Part shown: piece by piece, positions 10,078 through 20,117 of the stretch
Position numbering within the stretch: the stretch's first letter is position 1
Layout: each line of letters opens with the position of its first letter
DNA from: Rothia nasimurium
Lineage (GTDB): Bacteria; Actinomycetota; Actinomycetes; Actinomycetales; Micrococcaceae
Direction: 5' to 3'
Assembly: GCF_004569295.1 (NCBI RefSeq)
Contig: NZ_SPQC01000013.1
Coordinates: 1-58,656 of the forward strand
DNA length: 58,656 bases
Made by a program: the position numbers and the translations under genes
Notes under the pieces: generated by a model
What the model saw: only the letters and a program-made list of their open reading frames with translations
Database searches by the model: none
Told to the model about the DNA's origin: nothing

Positions 10078-12951
10078 CTAGAGCATCTCAGCTAGGAAGC
10101 GGCCGGTGTGAGATTCGGGAACGGTTGCCAGCTGCTCGGGGGTACCGGTTGCCAGCACGGTGCCACCGCCGTCGCCACCTTCAGGGCCCATGTCGATGAG
10201 CCAGTCGGCGCTCTTGATGACATCCAGGTTGTGCTCGATGGTAATGACGGTGTTGCCTTTATCGACCAGGCCCTGCACCACTCCAAGGAGCTTGCGGATA
10301 TCTTCAAAGTGCAGACCGGTGGTGGGCTCATCGAGCACGTAGATGGAACGGCCGTTAGAGCGCTTTTGGAGCTCGGTAGCCAGCTTGACGCGCTGGGCTT
10401 CACCGCCGGAGAGGGTGGTCGCTGACTGGCCCAGACGCACATAGCCGAGGCCCACGTCCACCAGGGTGTCGAGATACCGTGAAATCTTGGTGAAGGCGGC
10501 GAAGAATTCGGCGGCTTCAGAGACCGGCATGTCAAGGACATCGGCAATAGTCTTGCCCTTGTAGTGCACTTCGAGGATCTCGCGGTTATAGCGCTTACCC
10601 TTGCAGACCTCACAGGGCACGTAGACGTCGGGCAGGAAGTTCATCTCAATCTTGAGGGTGCCATCACCCGAGCAGGCTTCGCAGCGTCCGCCCTTGACGT
10701 TGAAGGAGAAGCGACCGGGCTGGTAGCCGCGCATCTTGGCTTCGGTAGTTTCTGCAAAGAGCTTGCGGATGTGGTCGAAGACGCCGGTATAGGTCGCCGG
10801 GTTAGAACGCGGGGTGCGGCCGATGGGTGACTGGTCCACGTGGATAATCTTGTCGAGGTGGTCCAGGCCGGTAATGGTCTTGTGACGGCCCGGCACCTGC
10901 TTGGCCCCGTTGAGCTTATTTGCCAGGGAGGTGTAGAGAATATCGTTAACCAGGGTGGACTTGCCTGAACCGGAGACGCCGGTGACGGCGGTGAGCACGC
11001 CCAGGGGGAACTCGATGTCCACGTTCTTGAGGTTGTTTTCGCGGGCCCCAATGACCTTGATGGTGCGCTTGGGGTCAACCGGACGGCGGGTGGCGGGCAC
11101 CGTGATAGCGCGGCGTCCGGCCATGTAGTCACCGGTCACGGAGTTTTTATTCTCAAGGAGCTCGGCAAAGGTACCCGAGTGCACGATCTGGCCGCCGTGC
11201 TCGCCAGCGCCGGGGCCAACGTCCACGATCCAGTCGGCTTCTTTCATGGTGTCTTCGTCGTGCTCCACCACGATTAGGGTATTACCCATGTCGCGCAGCT
11301 TGGTAAGGGTTTCAATCAGGCGGCGGTTATCGCGCTGGTGCAGGCCAATGGAGGGCTCGTCCAGCACGTAGAGCACGCCCACCAGGCCGGAGCCAATCTG
11401 GGTTGCCAGGCGGATACGCTGGGCCTCACCGCCCGAGAGGGTGCCCGCTGATCGGGCCAGGTTCAGGTAGTCCAGGCCCACATCGAGCAGGAACTGCAGG
11501 CGGGCATCAATTTCTTTGAGCACCAGCTCAGCAATCTTAGCCTCGCGCTCACTCAGGGTCAGCGAGCGCATAAAGGTGAGGGCTTCGCGCATGGGCATGT
11601 CGGTGACGTCGGCGATGGACTTGCCGCCGACGGTGACGGCCAGGATGGTGGGGTTGAGGCGGGCGCCCTTGCAGGAGGTGCAGGCGACCTTACGCATGTA
11701 CTGTTCGTAGCGGTCTTTTGACCAGTCTGATTCGGTTTCTTCGTACTTGCGTTTGATGTAGGCGCTGGCGCCCTCGAAGCCGGAGGTGTAGCGGCGTTCG
11801 CGGCCGAAGCGGTTTTTGTAGGCGACGGTAACCTTGTAGTCCTTGCCGTTCAGAATAGCTTTTTTGACCTTGGCGGGAAGGTCTTTAAAGGGGGTGGCGA
11901 GGTCGAAGTTGAGTTCGTCGGCGAGACCGGCGAGGAGGCGTAGCCAGTATTCGCTGGTTGCCTTGCCGGTGGCCCAGGGGGCGACCGCTCCCTCGGCCAG
12001 GGAGAGGTCGGGGTTGGGCACGATCAGGTCGGTGTCTACTTCAAGGGTGGAGCCGATGCCGTCGCAGGCGGCGCAGGCGCCGAAAGGCGAGTTGAAGGAG
12101 AAGGCGCGGGGTTCTACCTCGGTAACAGCCAGGGGGTGGCTGTTAGGGCAGGCCAGGTTTTCGTTGAAAGAGCGGGTGCGACCCGGGGCGTCGGCGTCCT
12201 CGTCCACGAAGTCGATGAGCACCTTTCCGTCGGCGAGCTCCAGCGCGGTTTCGACGGAGTCGGTCAGGCGCTGGTGGACGCTCTCCTTGATGGCGATGCG
12301 GTCAACGACGACCTCGATGGTGTGCTTGTACTGCTTTTCGAGTTTGGGCGGGTCGGTGAGCTGGATGACCTCGCCATCCACGCGGGCGCGGGCGTAGCCG
12401 GCGGTGGAGAGTTCTTTGAAGAGGTCGACGAACTCGCCCTTGCGGGCTGAGACGACGGGGGCGAGCACCTGAAGGCGGGTTTTCTCAGGGTAGTCCATGA
12501 GGGTATCAACGATTTGTTGGGGGGACTGCTTGGAGATTTCCTCGCCGCATTCGGGGCAGTGGGGGTGGCCTACGCGCGCCCAGAGCAGGCGCATGTAGTC
12601 GTAGATTTCGGTGATGGTGCCGACGGTAGAGCGCGGGTTCTTAGAGGTAGATTTCTGGTCGATAGAGACGGCCGGTGAGAGACCCTCAATGAAGTCGACG
12701 TCGGGTTTGTCGACCTGGCCCAGGAACATGCGGGCGTAGGAGGAGAGGGATTCGACGTAGCGGCGCTGGCCCTCGGCGAAGATGGTATCGAAGGCGAGGG
12801 AGGATTTGCCCGACCCGGAGAGGCCGGTGAAGACGACCATGGCGTCGCGGGGGATGTCGAGGTCGACGTTTTTGAGGTTGTTTTCGCGGGCGCCCTGCAC
12901 ACGGATATGGGTGAGGTCGTTGCCGGTGGGTTGTGTGGCTGAGCCTGCCAT
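10078..12951 (-). CDS. uvrA: Excinuclease ABC subunit A
   Basis: 957 residues, full family length. Damage-sensing ATPase of nucleotide excision repair. Two ABC modules: Walker [10 protein letters not shown] at about 43-51 and GVSGSGKST in the second half. Two LSGGEAQR signatures, zinc-binding cysteines in CPECGEE / CACDG and in CEACSGDG / CEVCKGKR, and the Walker B segments [10 protein letters not shown] and [10 protein letters not shown] are all present. ATG at 12951 with AGGTGA upstream. A LexA-like palindrome lies 25 bases upstream. Confidence 0.97.
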   Translation of the reverse strand: MAGSATQPTGNDLTHIRVQGARENNLKNVDLDIPRDAMVVFTGLSGSGKSSLAFDTIFAEGQRRYVESLSSYARMFLGQVDKPDVDFIEGLSPAVSIDQKSTSKNPRSTVGTITEIYDYMRLLWARVGHPHCPECGEEISKQSPQQIVDTLMDYPEKTRLQVLAPVVSARKGEFVDLFKELSTAGYARARVDGEVIQLTDPPKLEKQYKHTIEVVVDRIAIKESVHQRLTDSVETALELADGKVLIDFVDEDADAPGRTRSFNENLACPNSHPLAVTEVEPRAFSFNSPFGACAACDGIGSTLEVDTDLIVPNPDLSLAEGAVAPWATGKATSEYWLRLLAGLADELNFDLATPFKDLPAKVKKAILNGKDYKVTVAYKNRFGRERRYTSGFEGASAYIKRKYEETESDWSKDRYEQYMRKVACTSCKGARLNPTILAVTVGGKSIADVTDMPMREALTFMRSLTLSEREAKIAELVLKEIDARLQFLLDVGLDYLNLARSAGTLSGGEAQRIRLATQIGSGLVGVLYVLDEPSIGLHQRDNRRLIETLTKLRDMGNTLIVVEHDEDTMKEADWIVDVGPGAGEHGGQIVHSGTFAELLENKNSVTGDYMAGRRAITVPATRRPVDPKRTIKVIGARENNLKNVDIEFPLGVLTAVTGVSGSGKSTLVNDILYTSLANKLNGAKQVPGRHKTITGLDHLDKIIHVDQSPIGRTPRSNPATYTGVFDHIRKLFAETTEAKMRGYQPGRFSFNVKGGRCEACSGDGTLKIEMNFLPDVYVPCEVCKGKRYNREILEVHYKGKTIADVLDMPVSEAAEFFAAFTKISRYLDTLVDVGLGYVRLGQSATTLSGGEAQRVKLATELQKRSNGRSIYVLDEPTTGLHFEDIRKLLGVVQGLVDKGNTVITIEHNLDVIKSADWLIDMGPEGGDGGGTVLATGTPEQLATVPESHTGRFLAEML

Positions 12952-12975
12952 GAGTCACCTATCTAAGAGATTGTT

Positions 12976-12991
12976 TCGAAGATATATTCTA
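12976..12991 (-). promoter_or_regulatory. Candidate LexA (SOS) box upstream of uvrA
   Basis: TCGAAGATATATTCTA resembles the actinobacterial/Gram-positive SOS palindrome TCGAAC-N4-GTTCGA, with mismatches at the inner C and G and near the 3' edge. It is in the right place for repression of uvrA, and divergently could touch the MBL-fold gene. Weaker match than the uvrB box. Confidence 0.5.
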
Positions 12992-13114
12992 TAGGGTTTG
13001 CGTGAGCGATGAAAGCGTCTGCCCCTCCCGGTTTGTACCGCGCCCGGCTCATTCTGGGGTCTTAAACCGGGCAGGGCATGGTACAAAGGCGGGGTGAGAG
13101 CCTAGAATGGGGCC

Positions 13115-13819
13115 ATGAGTGACCTAGCCAATACCCTGATTTTTGAGTCCGATGCCCTGACCGTGCGGTCCATTGCGGTATCGGAGATGGAAAACAACGT
13201 CTACCTGCTGACCCACCGGGCAAGCGGTGGGCAGGTGCTGATTGACGCCGCGGACGATTTTCCCGCCATCAACACCTTTGTCCAGCAGGCTGCCGCTGCC
13301 GACTCACTCGCTGCTTATGACCAGGCGGGGGCTGGCGTCCGCGCCCTGGTAACCACCCATTCCCACTGGGACCACATCCGAGCTCTGCCGGAGGCAGTGG
13401 AGACCTGGGACCCGGCAACCTACTGCGGCGCCCCCGATGCTGAGGCCATTGCGGAGCAGGAAAGCGTAGAGGTTGAAGAACGTCTGGTAGGTGGCGAGCA
13501 TCTGACCTTAGCCGGCATTGAGCTTGAGGTGATTGCCCTGCGCGGGCATACCCCGGGTTCAATTGCCCTGGCCCTGCGGGTACCTGATGGTGCAGACGCC
13601 GGCGAGCGGGTTCTGCTGTTCACCGGGGATTCGCTCTTCCCAGGCGGGGTGGGCAAGACCAACTCTCCCCAGGACTTTGAGCAGCTCTTTGCCGATGTTT
13701 CAGAGCGCATCTTCGGCCGCTTTGACGATAACACCCTGGTGCTGCCGGGCCACGGCGACTCCACCACCCTGGGCAAGGAACGCCCCCAGCTGCCTAAGTG
13801 GAAGGAGCGGGGCTGGTAG
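13115..13819 (+). CDS. MBL-fold metallo-hydrolase (glyoxalase II-like)
   Basis: 234 residues. Metal-binding set complete: HSHWDH (His82, His84, Asp86, His87), His145 in RGHTPGS, Asp172 in FTGDSLF, and His213 in LPGHGDS. The order and spacing are those of the hydroxyacylglutathione-hydrolase-like group of cytosolic thioester hydrolases. Actinobacteria use mycothiol rather than glutathione, so the natural substrate may be a mycothiol or other thioester; that is inference. Divergent from uvrA with a 163-base shared upstream region and close to the thiamine operon, with no obvious functional link to either. Confidence 0.85.
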   Translation: MSDLANTLIFESDALTVRSIAVSEMENNVYLLTHRASGGQVLIDAADDFPAINTFVQQAAAADSLAAYDQAGAGVRALVTTHSHWDHIRALPEAVETWDPATYCGAPDAEAIAEQESVEVEERLVGGEHLTLAGIELEVIALRGHTPGSIALALRVPDGADAGERVLLFTGDSLFPGGVGKTNSPQDFEQLFADVSERIFGRFDDNTLVLPGHGDSTTLGKERPQLPKWKERGW

Positions 13820-13867
13820 GAGCCCCCTCTGGCAAGCCCGGTGGAGCCGTAATACAGAAGTTATACC

Positions 13868-13896
13868 TTGTCGCCCACCGGTCTACTTATTAGCAT
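13868..13896 (+). promoter_or_regulatory. Promoter of the thiamine operon
   Basis: TTGTCG, 17 bases, TAGCAT. A transcript starting about 7 bases downstream would begin just before the TPP aptamer. Confidence 0.5.
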
Positions 13897-13904
13897 GAAC
13901 CTTA

Positions 13905-14003
13905 CAACTGGTTTGGGGTGCCCCTACTGCCAATTCTTTTCGGGCGGACGGGGCTGAGAACACACCCACTGAACCTGCTCTAGTTAGAACTAGCGAAGGG
14001 AAA
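13905..14003 (+). promoter_or_regulatory. TPP riboswitch (THI element)
   Basis: The conserved aptamer blocks are present in order: GGGGTGCC at the 5' side, GGGGCTGAGAA (the CTGAGA pyrimidine-sensing helix) and CACCCACTGAACCTG (pyrophosphate-binding side), ending in AGCGAAGGGAA. The last block contains the likely ribosome-binding sequence (GAAGGGA) 4-5 bases before the thiM ATG. Ligand binding would therefore probably hide the site and block translation, as usual in actinobacteria. No intrinsic terminator is seen between aptamer and ATG. Confidence 0.95.
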
Positions 14004-14006
14004 CCC

Positions 14007-14882
14007 ATGCAGGAGCATGCCTCTATTTCTGCGCGCCTCGACGTGCCCTCTGACTCAAGCACCGCCATCCTTGCAGCAATCACAGCGGTGCGAACTACCA
14101 CGCCTTTGGTGCAGTGCCTAACCAACGCTGTGGTCAGTAACATCACCGCTAACGCCCTGCTAGCGGCGGGTGCTGCCCCGGCTATGTGCGATACGCCGGC
14201 TGAGTCCTACGATTTTGCCCGGATTGCTACCGGCGTGCTGGTCAACGGTGGCACCCCCAGCGCCGAACAGTACGAAGGAATGCGCCAGGCTATTGCCGGA
14301 GCCAAGGACGCGGGAACTCCCTGGGTGCTGGACCCCGTTGCCGCCGGCGCCCTCACAGCCCGCACCGATTTCTACCGGGAGGTAATGCAGCTCTCCCCCG
14401 CCGTGATTCGAGGTAACGCCTCAGAGGTTGGGGTGCTGGCCGGCAGCGGCCGGGGCGGACGCGGGGTAGACGCAACCGATAAGGCCGAGGACGTACTCGC
14501 CGCAGCCCGCGTGTTCAGTCAACAGACCGGTGCCACGGTTGCTATCAGTGGAGCAATTGACTACGTTGTCACCGGCGACCAGGTAACGGCGGTAGAAGGC
14601 GGGCACCCCACCATGGCCCAGGTGATTGGTACCGGCTGTTTCTTAGGGGCCCTGGTAGCTGCCTATGCCGGGGCAGCGCTGGCAGCGGGTCTTGACCGCC
14701 ACGATGCTGTGGTTGCCGCCCATGCCCATACGGCAGCTGCCGGTTCAGTTGCCGGAAGTCTTTATGCCACCAAGCCCGGTTCCTTCGCGGTTGCCTGGCT
14801 CGATGCCCTGGCCGAGCTGAGTGCTGAGCAGATTCTTGAGCGGGTCAGCCTGCGGGAGCTGAAGGCAGGTGGGCAGGCATGA
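14007..14882 (+). CDS. thiM: Hydroxyethylthiazole kinase
   Basis: 291 residues. Phosphorylates the thiazole moiety HET for thiamine salvage. Family landmarks are QCLTNAVVSNITAN, the GGTPS loop, WVLDPVAAGA (substrate/ATP site), RGNASEV and the catalytic GTGC (about residues 209-212, VIGTGCFLGALVAAY). First gene after the TPP riboswitch; its TGA overlaps the next gene's start (ATGA, 14879-14882), so translation is coupled. Confidence 0.95.
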   Translation: MQEHASISARLDVPSDSSTAILAAITAVRTTTPLVQCLTNAVVSNITANALLAAGAAPAMCDTPAESYDFARIATGVLVNGGTPSAEQYEGMRQAIAGAKDAGTPWVLDPVAAGALTARTDFYREVMQLSPAVIRGNASEVGVLAGSGRGGRGVDATDKAEDVLAAARVFSQQTGATVAISGAIDYVVTGDQVTAVEGGHPTMAQVIGTGCFLGALVAAYAGAALAAGLDRHDAVVAAHAHTAAAGSVAGSLYATKPGSFAVAWLDALAELSAEQILERVSLRELKAGGQA

Positions 14883-16579
14883 CTGTATTCCCTACCAAGC
14901 GCGCATCCGTTGACTGGTCGCTCTACCTGGTCACGGACCCGTCCTTTCAACCTGCCGAACACCTGACCAACCACGTCCTGCGGGCTATCGAGGGCGGGGT
15001 CAGCGTGGTGCAGCTTCGCGATAAGCAGGCCAGTGACGAGCAGCTTGAAGTTCAGGCCCGAGCTCTGGCCCGCGCCGGGGGCAGACGGGTGCCAATTTTC
15101 GTCAACGACCGGGTTCAGCTTGCTCTCTCACTGGGCCTACACCTGCATATTGGGCAGTCCGATATGCCCTATGTTCAGGCCCGCCAGATCCTGCCGGAGC
15201 ATCTGATGATTGGCCTGTCGATTGAGAACCGCGACCAGCTAGAGGACTGTATCGCCCAGTGCACAGCGGCCGGGGTTCGGCTCCCCGATGTGGTGGGCCT
15301 GGGCCCGCTGGTTGATACACCCACCAAGCCCGATGCGGCACCGGCCCTGGGGATTGCGGGTATCACCGACCTGGCCCAACGGGCGGCCGAGGCGGGCATC
15401 GCGAGCGTGGCTATCGGCGGCATCCAGCTTGATAACGCGGCCGAACTCGCTGCCACCGGGGTCAACGGAATCTGCGTGGTCTCTGCCCTCATGGGGGCAT
15501 CTGAGCCGGAGCTAACCGCTACTCGGTTACGCGGGCTTTTTACGGCAAAGGGCTCCCGGCACTCCTGCCCCGTCCCCAATATTCTGTCTATCGCAGGCAC
15601 TGACCCCAGCGGCGGAGCAGGTGCTTCAGCTGACCTCAAATCCATTGCGGCAGCAGGCGGCTACGGCATGAGTGCTATCACCGCCCTGGTCGCCCAAAAT
15701 ACCCTGGGGGTCCGGGCCATTGAGGTTCCGCCCACCGACTTTTTACGGGCCCAGCTTGATGCGGTGAGCGACGATGTGCGTATTGACGCCGTCAAAATTG
15801 GCATGCTGGGGTCGGTGGACATTATCGATACGGTGGCCGCCTGGCTCGACGATAACCCCCAGCAGGTTGTGGTCCTTGACCCGGTGATGATTGCTACCAG
15901 CGGCGACCGGCTTTTAGAACCTGCCGCAGAAGAGGCCCTGCGCGACTTTTCCCGCCGGGCTACTGTGCTTACCCCCAATACCCCGGAACTTGCGATTCTA
16001 GCCCAGGAGCAGCCGCCAGCCACCTGGGACGATGCCTGCCAGATGGCCCAGCGGGTTGCTACCCGGTACGGGGCTGCCGTTATCGTCAAGAGTGGGCATC
16101 TGACCTGCTCCGAGGCAGGGAACGCGGTGGTCACAGCCGACGGGGTACAGGCGGTCTTTAGTAGGCAGCGCCTTGCGACCGCTAACACGCACGGCACGGG
16201 CTGTTCCCTATCGTCCGCGCTGGCCACCCGCCTGGGCGCGGGTGACAGTCTCGAAGAGGCCCTCTCATGGGTCACTGCCTGGCTGCACGGGGCTATCGCT
16301 ACCAGCGACCGCTTGCAGGTGGGAGCCGGGCACGGCCCGGTTAACCACTTCTGGAACCTGTGGGCTGGCTCGGTGACTGCCGGTGCCACTCCGATTCCCC
16401 TGGGTGCTTTTGCGGACGCCGCCTCCCCGACTCCCCTGATTCCGGCAGCTGGCCCGCACACGGCTGCCCTCTGGGAAATGACCGGCGGTCTCTGGGAGCG
16501 CATCACGGCCCTGCCCTTCATCCGCCAGCTAGCCGATGGAACGCTGCCGGCCGAGGATTTCACTTTCTATCAGGATTAA
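14879..16579 (+). CDS. thiE/thiD: Fused thiamine-phosphate synthase / HMP(-P) kinase (ThiE-ThiD) with truncated TenA start
   Basis: 566 codons. Residues about 9-220 are ThiE: WSLYLVTD, QLRDK, FVNDRV, GLGPL and a C-terminal AIGGI phosphate loop. It joins HMP-PP to thiazole phosphate. Residues about 230-500 are ThiD: AGTDPSGGAGASADLK, IGMLG, VLDPVM, TPNTPE and HGTGCSLSSA. It phosphorylates HMP and HMP-P. From about residue 528 the sequence turns into the start of a TenA domain (LWEMTGGLWERI...FYQD) and then hits TAA. The downstream DNA continues TenA in other frames (see 16460-16933), so this was once a ThiE-ThiD-TenA trifunctional protein. ThiE and ThiD look intact. Confidence 0.92.
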   Translation: MTVFPTKRASVDWSLYLVTDPSFQPAEHLTNHVLRAIEGGVSVVQLRDKQASDEQLEVQARALARAGGRRVPIFVNDRVQLALSLGLHLHIGQSDMPYVQARQILPEHLMIGLSIENRDQLEDCIAQCTAAGVRLPDVVGLGPLVDTPTKPDAAPALGIAGITDLAQRAAEAGIASVAIGGIQLDNAAELAATGVNGICVVSALMGASEPELTATRLRGLFTAKGSRHSCPVPNILSIAGTDPSGGAGASADLKSIAAAGGYGMSAITALVAQNTLGVRAIEVPPTDFLRAQLDAVSDDVRIDAVKIGMLGSVDIIDTVAAWLDDNPQQVVVLDPVMIATSGDRLLEPAAEEALRDFSRRATVLTPNTPELAILAQEQPPATWDDACQMAQRVATRYGAAVIVKSGHLTCSEAGNAVVTADGVQAVFSRQRLATANTHGTGCSLSSALATRLGAGDSLEEALSWVTAWLHGAIATSDRLQVGAGHGPVNHFWNLWAGSVTAGATPIPLGAFADAASPTPLIPAAGPHTAALWEMTGGLWERITALPFIRQLADGTLPAEDFTFYQD

Positions 16580-16933
16580 GATGCCCTACTACCTGCGGGA
16601 ATACTCACGGGCCCTGGCCCTCTTGAGCGCCAAGGCTCCCACCTCCGAGCAGCAGGTTTTCTGGGCACGTGGGGCTCACGGTAGAGTCCCTACTCCACGG
16701 GAGCTGGCCTTGCTACCTCCAACACGCCCGAGCGCACGCACACCGCCTGGTTAAGCATGTACGGGTCAGCAGATTTTAGGGCCTCTGTCGAACAAGCCCT
16801 CAGCTACGTGGAGGCAGCTCTCGAAGATGCCCCGCCGCGCGTCCGCCCCCTCGCGGCGCAGGCCTACCAGCAGGCGTCCGCCCATGAACTGCATTTCTTC
16901 GACCAAGCTCACCGCCGCACCCTTTCTGTTTGA
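16460..16933 (+). pseudogene. tenA: Decayed TenA domain (3' third of the thiE-thiD-tenA fusion)
   Basis: Reading across frames reconstructs a TenA/thiaminase II-like domain. LWERITALPFIRQL...FYQD sits in the thiED frame. KMPYYLREYSRALALLSAKA follows after one extra T near 16579. VESLLHGSW appears after another shift near 16682, then a third frame gives ATSNTPERTHTAWL, SADFRASVEQAL and HELHFFDQAHRR, ending TGA at 16931-16933. At least three indels are needed, so sequencing error alone is unlikely. TenA would salvage HMP from degraded thiamine; here that activity is probably lost from this locus. Confidence 0.85.
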
Positions 16934-17046
16934 CAGCCCCAGGTCGGCGACGGATGATGGCTATGGGCCTTACCACGGGGCGCGGCCCCTCCCGGTGCAA
17001 CGGCACAGCCTGCAAACGGGAGTACGAACCGACAGAAAGATGTGAG

Positions 17047-18759
17047 ATGACCTCCCCAGCACACCCAGGAGCCCATCAGCAGGCCCTCGCGGCATTCAAG
17101 GACATCGTGGGCGCTGACCACGTGCTCACCGCAGAGCACGCGACCATTCCCTACAGCAAGGGCTACCGCTTCGGCGGCGGCCCCCTGCTTGCCGTCCTCC
17201 GCCCCACCACCCTGGTGCAGATGTGGAAGGTGCTCCAGGTCTGCGTTGACCACAACCTCATGGTAATTCCCCAGGCCTCTAACACCGGTCTGACCGGCGG
17301 TTCCGGCCCGGGCTTCCAGGACTACGACCGGCCCATCGTGCTCATCTCAACCCACCTCATCAACCAGGTGCACCTGATTAACGACGCCCACGAGGCCATC
17401 TCCCTGGCGGGCGCCACCCTCACTCACCTAACCGAAGAGCTGGCCCCGCATGGCCGCGAGCCCCACTCGGTGATCGGGTCAACCTCCATCGGCGCCTCGG
17501 TCATCGGCGGTATCGCCAACAACTCCGGCGGTAGCCAAATTCGTAAGGGCCCGGCTTTCACCCGCGAAGCCATCTACGCCCGCGTCACCGAAGAAGGCAA
17601 GGTCGAGCTGGTCAACCACCTGGGTATCTCCCTGGGCGACGACCCCGAGGCCGCCCTCGACCGCCTGCAGCGCGGCACCTGGTCGGCGGACGACGTCACC
17701 CCCGCCCCTGCCGACAGCAGTGAGACCGAGTACGCCGCCCACCTACGCAAGATGGAGCCGACCCCCGCCCGCTACAACTCCAACCCTGAGTACCTATTTG
17801 AGGCGTCCGGATCCGCTGGCAAAATCATGGTCTTTGCCGTGCGAACCCGCACCTTCCCGCTCGAGAAGAACCCCGCCATGTTCTACATTGGCACCCACAA
17901 CCCCCGCGAGCTCGAAGAAATCCGCCGCATCTTCCTCGAAGCCGACATGCCCCTACCCATCTCGGGCGAATACATGGGTCGCAGCGCCTTCGACCTGGCA
18001 GAAAAGTACGGCAAAGACACCTTCGTCTTCCTCAAGTACATGAGCTCTGCCCTGCAGACCCGCATGTTTGCCTTCAAGACCTGGGCCAACGGGGTCTTCA
18101 GCAAGGTCCCGGGCATCGGCCCCACCTTCGCCGACACCGTCTCCCAGCGTATCTTCGACCTGGTCCCCAACCAGCTGCCCAAGCGTATGCTAGACTACCG
18201 CGACCGCTTCGAACACCACCTGCTGCTCACCGTCAGTGAGGCCCAGAAGCAGGCGACCGAAACCATGCTCAAGGACTTTTTTGCGGCCCCCGAGCACGAG
18301 GGTGACTTCTTTATCTGCACGGCGGACGAGGCACAGAGCGCCAACCTCAACCGTTTTGGTGCTGCCAGTGCCGCCACCCGCTACGCCAGCATGAAGCGCA
18401 AGGAGCTAGGCGAGCTTATACCCATCGATGTTGCCCTGCGCCGCGATGACTGGGACTGGCTAGAGGTACTGCCCCCTGAAATTGCTAGCCAGCTGGATGT
18501 TACCGCCTACTACGGTCACTTCTTCTGCCACGTCATGCACCAGGACTACGTCGCCAAAAAGGGCGTTGACCCCCATAAGCTGCACGACGATATCCAGGAG
18601 CTGCTTGAGGCCCGTGGCGCCAAACTGCCTGCTGAGCACAACTATGGGCGTCTCTACCACATGCCCGAGGCTATGGTGGAGCACTTTAAGCAGCTTGACC
18701 CCACCAACACCTTCAACGCCGGCATCGGCGGCACCTCCCCTAAGAAGGGCTGGGCCTAA
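17047..18759 (+). CDS. dld: Quinone-dependent D-lactate dehydrogenase
   Basis: 570 residues, almost the same length as E. coli Dld. Peripheral membrane flavoprotein oxidising D-lactate to pyruvate and feeding electrons to menaquinone. N-terminal FAD-binding PCMH domain: RPTTLVQMWKVLQVCVDH, PQASNTGLTGGSGP, GSTSIGASVIGGIANNSGG. The middle and C-terminal parts carry the Dld-specific membrane-binding insert (about residues 270-420) and the end motif NYGRLYHMPEAM...DPTNTFNAGIGGTSPKK. The frame is open upstream to 16930, overlapping the tenA tail. I choose 17047 for its fit to family length, though the site before it (GAAAG) is weak. Confidence 0.93.
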   Translation: MTSPAHPGAHQQALAAFKDIVGADHVLTAEHATIPYSKGYRFGGGPLLAVLRPTTLVQMWKVLQVCVDHNLMVIPQASNTGLTGGSGPGFQDYDRPIVLISTHLINQVHLINDAHEAISLAGATLTHLTEELAPHGREPHSVIGSTSIGASVIGGIANNSGGSQIRKGPAFTREAIYARVTEEGKVELVNHLGISLGDDPEAALDRLQRGTWSADDVTPAPADSSETEYAAHLRKMEPTPARYNSNPEYLFEASGSAGKIMVFAVRTRTFPLEKNPAMFYIGTHNPRELEEIRRIFLEADMPLPISGEYMGRSAFDLAEKYGKDTFVFLKYMSSALQTRMFAFKTWANGVFSKVPGIGPTFADTVSQRIFDLVPNQLPKRMLDYRDRFEHHLLLTVSEAQKQATETMLKDFFAAPEHEGDFFICTADEAQSANLNRFGAASAATRYASMKRKELGELIPIDVALRRDDWDWLEVLPPEIASQLDVTAYYGHFFCHVMHQDYVAKKGVDPHKLHDDIQELLEARGAKLPAEHNYGRLYHMPEAMVEHFKQLDPTNTFNAGIGGTSPKKGWA

Positions 18760-18824
18760 TTGCTGTTTATCCGCCTGTAGGCGGGGAGCAGGTTCATCCT
18801 GACGGCTAATTTTTTAAGACAGGT

Positions 18825-20117
18825 GTGATCACACTCCAGCACCAACCAGCCCGACACCGCGCCGCCTACCTCACCACAGCCGTCCTGGCAGCCAGCACAC
18901 TCTAGCCCTGGCAGGCTGTAGCCTCAGCGTCCCCTCCGCCCAGCAGCCGTCAGACTAGGCCCTCGCTCCCGCAGCCGACCGCGCCCACTGAGCCAGCTGG
19001 CAGCGGGAAAACTTTGAAAACTTCTACGAGCAGACCATCACCTGGGGCGAGTGCACCGCCGAGCACAGCGGCTTCTCCCTCGAGAACGAAGAGCTGCTGA
19101 AAGAAACCGGGTTCGACTACGCCAACTACGAGTGCGGCACCGTCACCGCCCCGCCCAACTGGGGAGATTCGGACGATAACCGCACCCTTGACCTAGCCGT
19201 CAGCCGCACCGTCTCTACTGGCAGCGACCCACAGGTACCCCTCTTCACCAACCCCGGCGGGCCGGGCATCGGCGGCATTCAGCACGCCATGTCGCTGGCA
19301 ACCGACCCCTCCTTTGCACCCGTACTGGAAAGCCACCAGCTCTGGGGCGTTGCCAACTACATGGGCACCTCCCAGGTAGCCCGCGATATGGAGCTGCTCC
19401 GCTCCCTGGCCGGGGGCGAGCGCCTCGACTACCTGGGCTACTCCTACGGCACTATGCTGGGGGCCACCTACGCTACTCTCTTCCCCGAGAAGGCAGGACG
19501 CCTGGTGCTCGACTCGGCTGAAAATGCCCAGTGGGGTCCTGACCCACAACTACGACCAGATGGTAGCCGTATCGAAAGCTGTGGGTGCCCTGGCAGAGCG
19601 CTGCTCCGACCTCACCACCTCAGAAGATACAGTCGTGACCTGCCCTTTCACCAGCGAGCGCGAGATGCTCGACTACCAGAAGTCCCTGACCGACAAGCCC
19701 CTGGTAGCCAGTGACGACACCGAAATTACCGGTTCGGAGCTGCGTGATTACCTGACCAGCCAGCTCTACGGGCCGGACGTCATACAGGGAGACGGCCTGG
19801 ACCTGCTGGGTAAAGCCAAGGCCGGGGATAAGGAAGCGGTAGACGCCCTTGCCCAGATGATTGCGACCAATAGCGCTGAGATTGATACGGCCGGGCAGCT
19901 GGTGGTGTGCCCCTCGAAGCCTAAGACTCCGGACGTAGAGGCCCTGCTGGCTCGCATGAAGGAGGTGGGCGTTCCCGAGGTCATTGGCGGCCCTGAGATC
20001 ACCGATGAGGTGCTGGCTGAGTTTACCGAGTTCGGCTGTGCGGTTTTGCCCGCGACCGGCACCGTGTGCCAGCCGAACGCCCCCCGAACAGCAGTAACCT
20101 CCCCCTTAAGGGACTAG
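18825..20117 (+). pseudogene. Decayed secreted tripeptidyl-aminopeptidase-like alpha/beta hydrolase (lipoprotein)
   Basis: Reconstructed in pieces. A GTG start and hydrophobic signal run into a frame break. A lipobox LALAGC follows (18906-18923) in another frame. Two in-frame stops (about 18956 and 18997) come before NFENFYEQTITWGECTAEHS and YECGTVTAPPNW. FTNPGGPG (oxyanion-hole region) and GYSYGT (nucleophile Ser, about 19440-19457) are retained. The DPRG segment normally between them is deleted, a frameshift follows LDSAENAQWG (about 19530), and the C-terminus is cut before the catalytic Asp/His region. The family (S33, Tap-like) removes tripeptides from extracellular peptides. Surely non-functional. 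Confidence 0.88.

Noticed and set aside
13031-13090. Similar GTTTGTACC and GGTACAAA words upstream of the MBL gene as an operator
   Set aside because: The palindrome is short and widely spaced, with no support from another promoter in the window.
15661-16563. 300-codon open frame on the minus strand opposite thiE-thiD
   Set aside because: It mirrors a strongly conserved gene, has no family motifs and no ribosome site; a composition effect of high-GC codons.
18771-18784. CCGCC/GGCGG mini-hairpin after dld as terminator
   Set aside because: Five base pairs and no adjacent T-run; the T stretch is 25 bases away.
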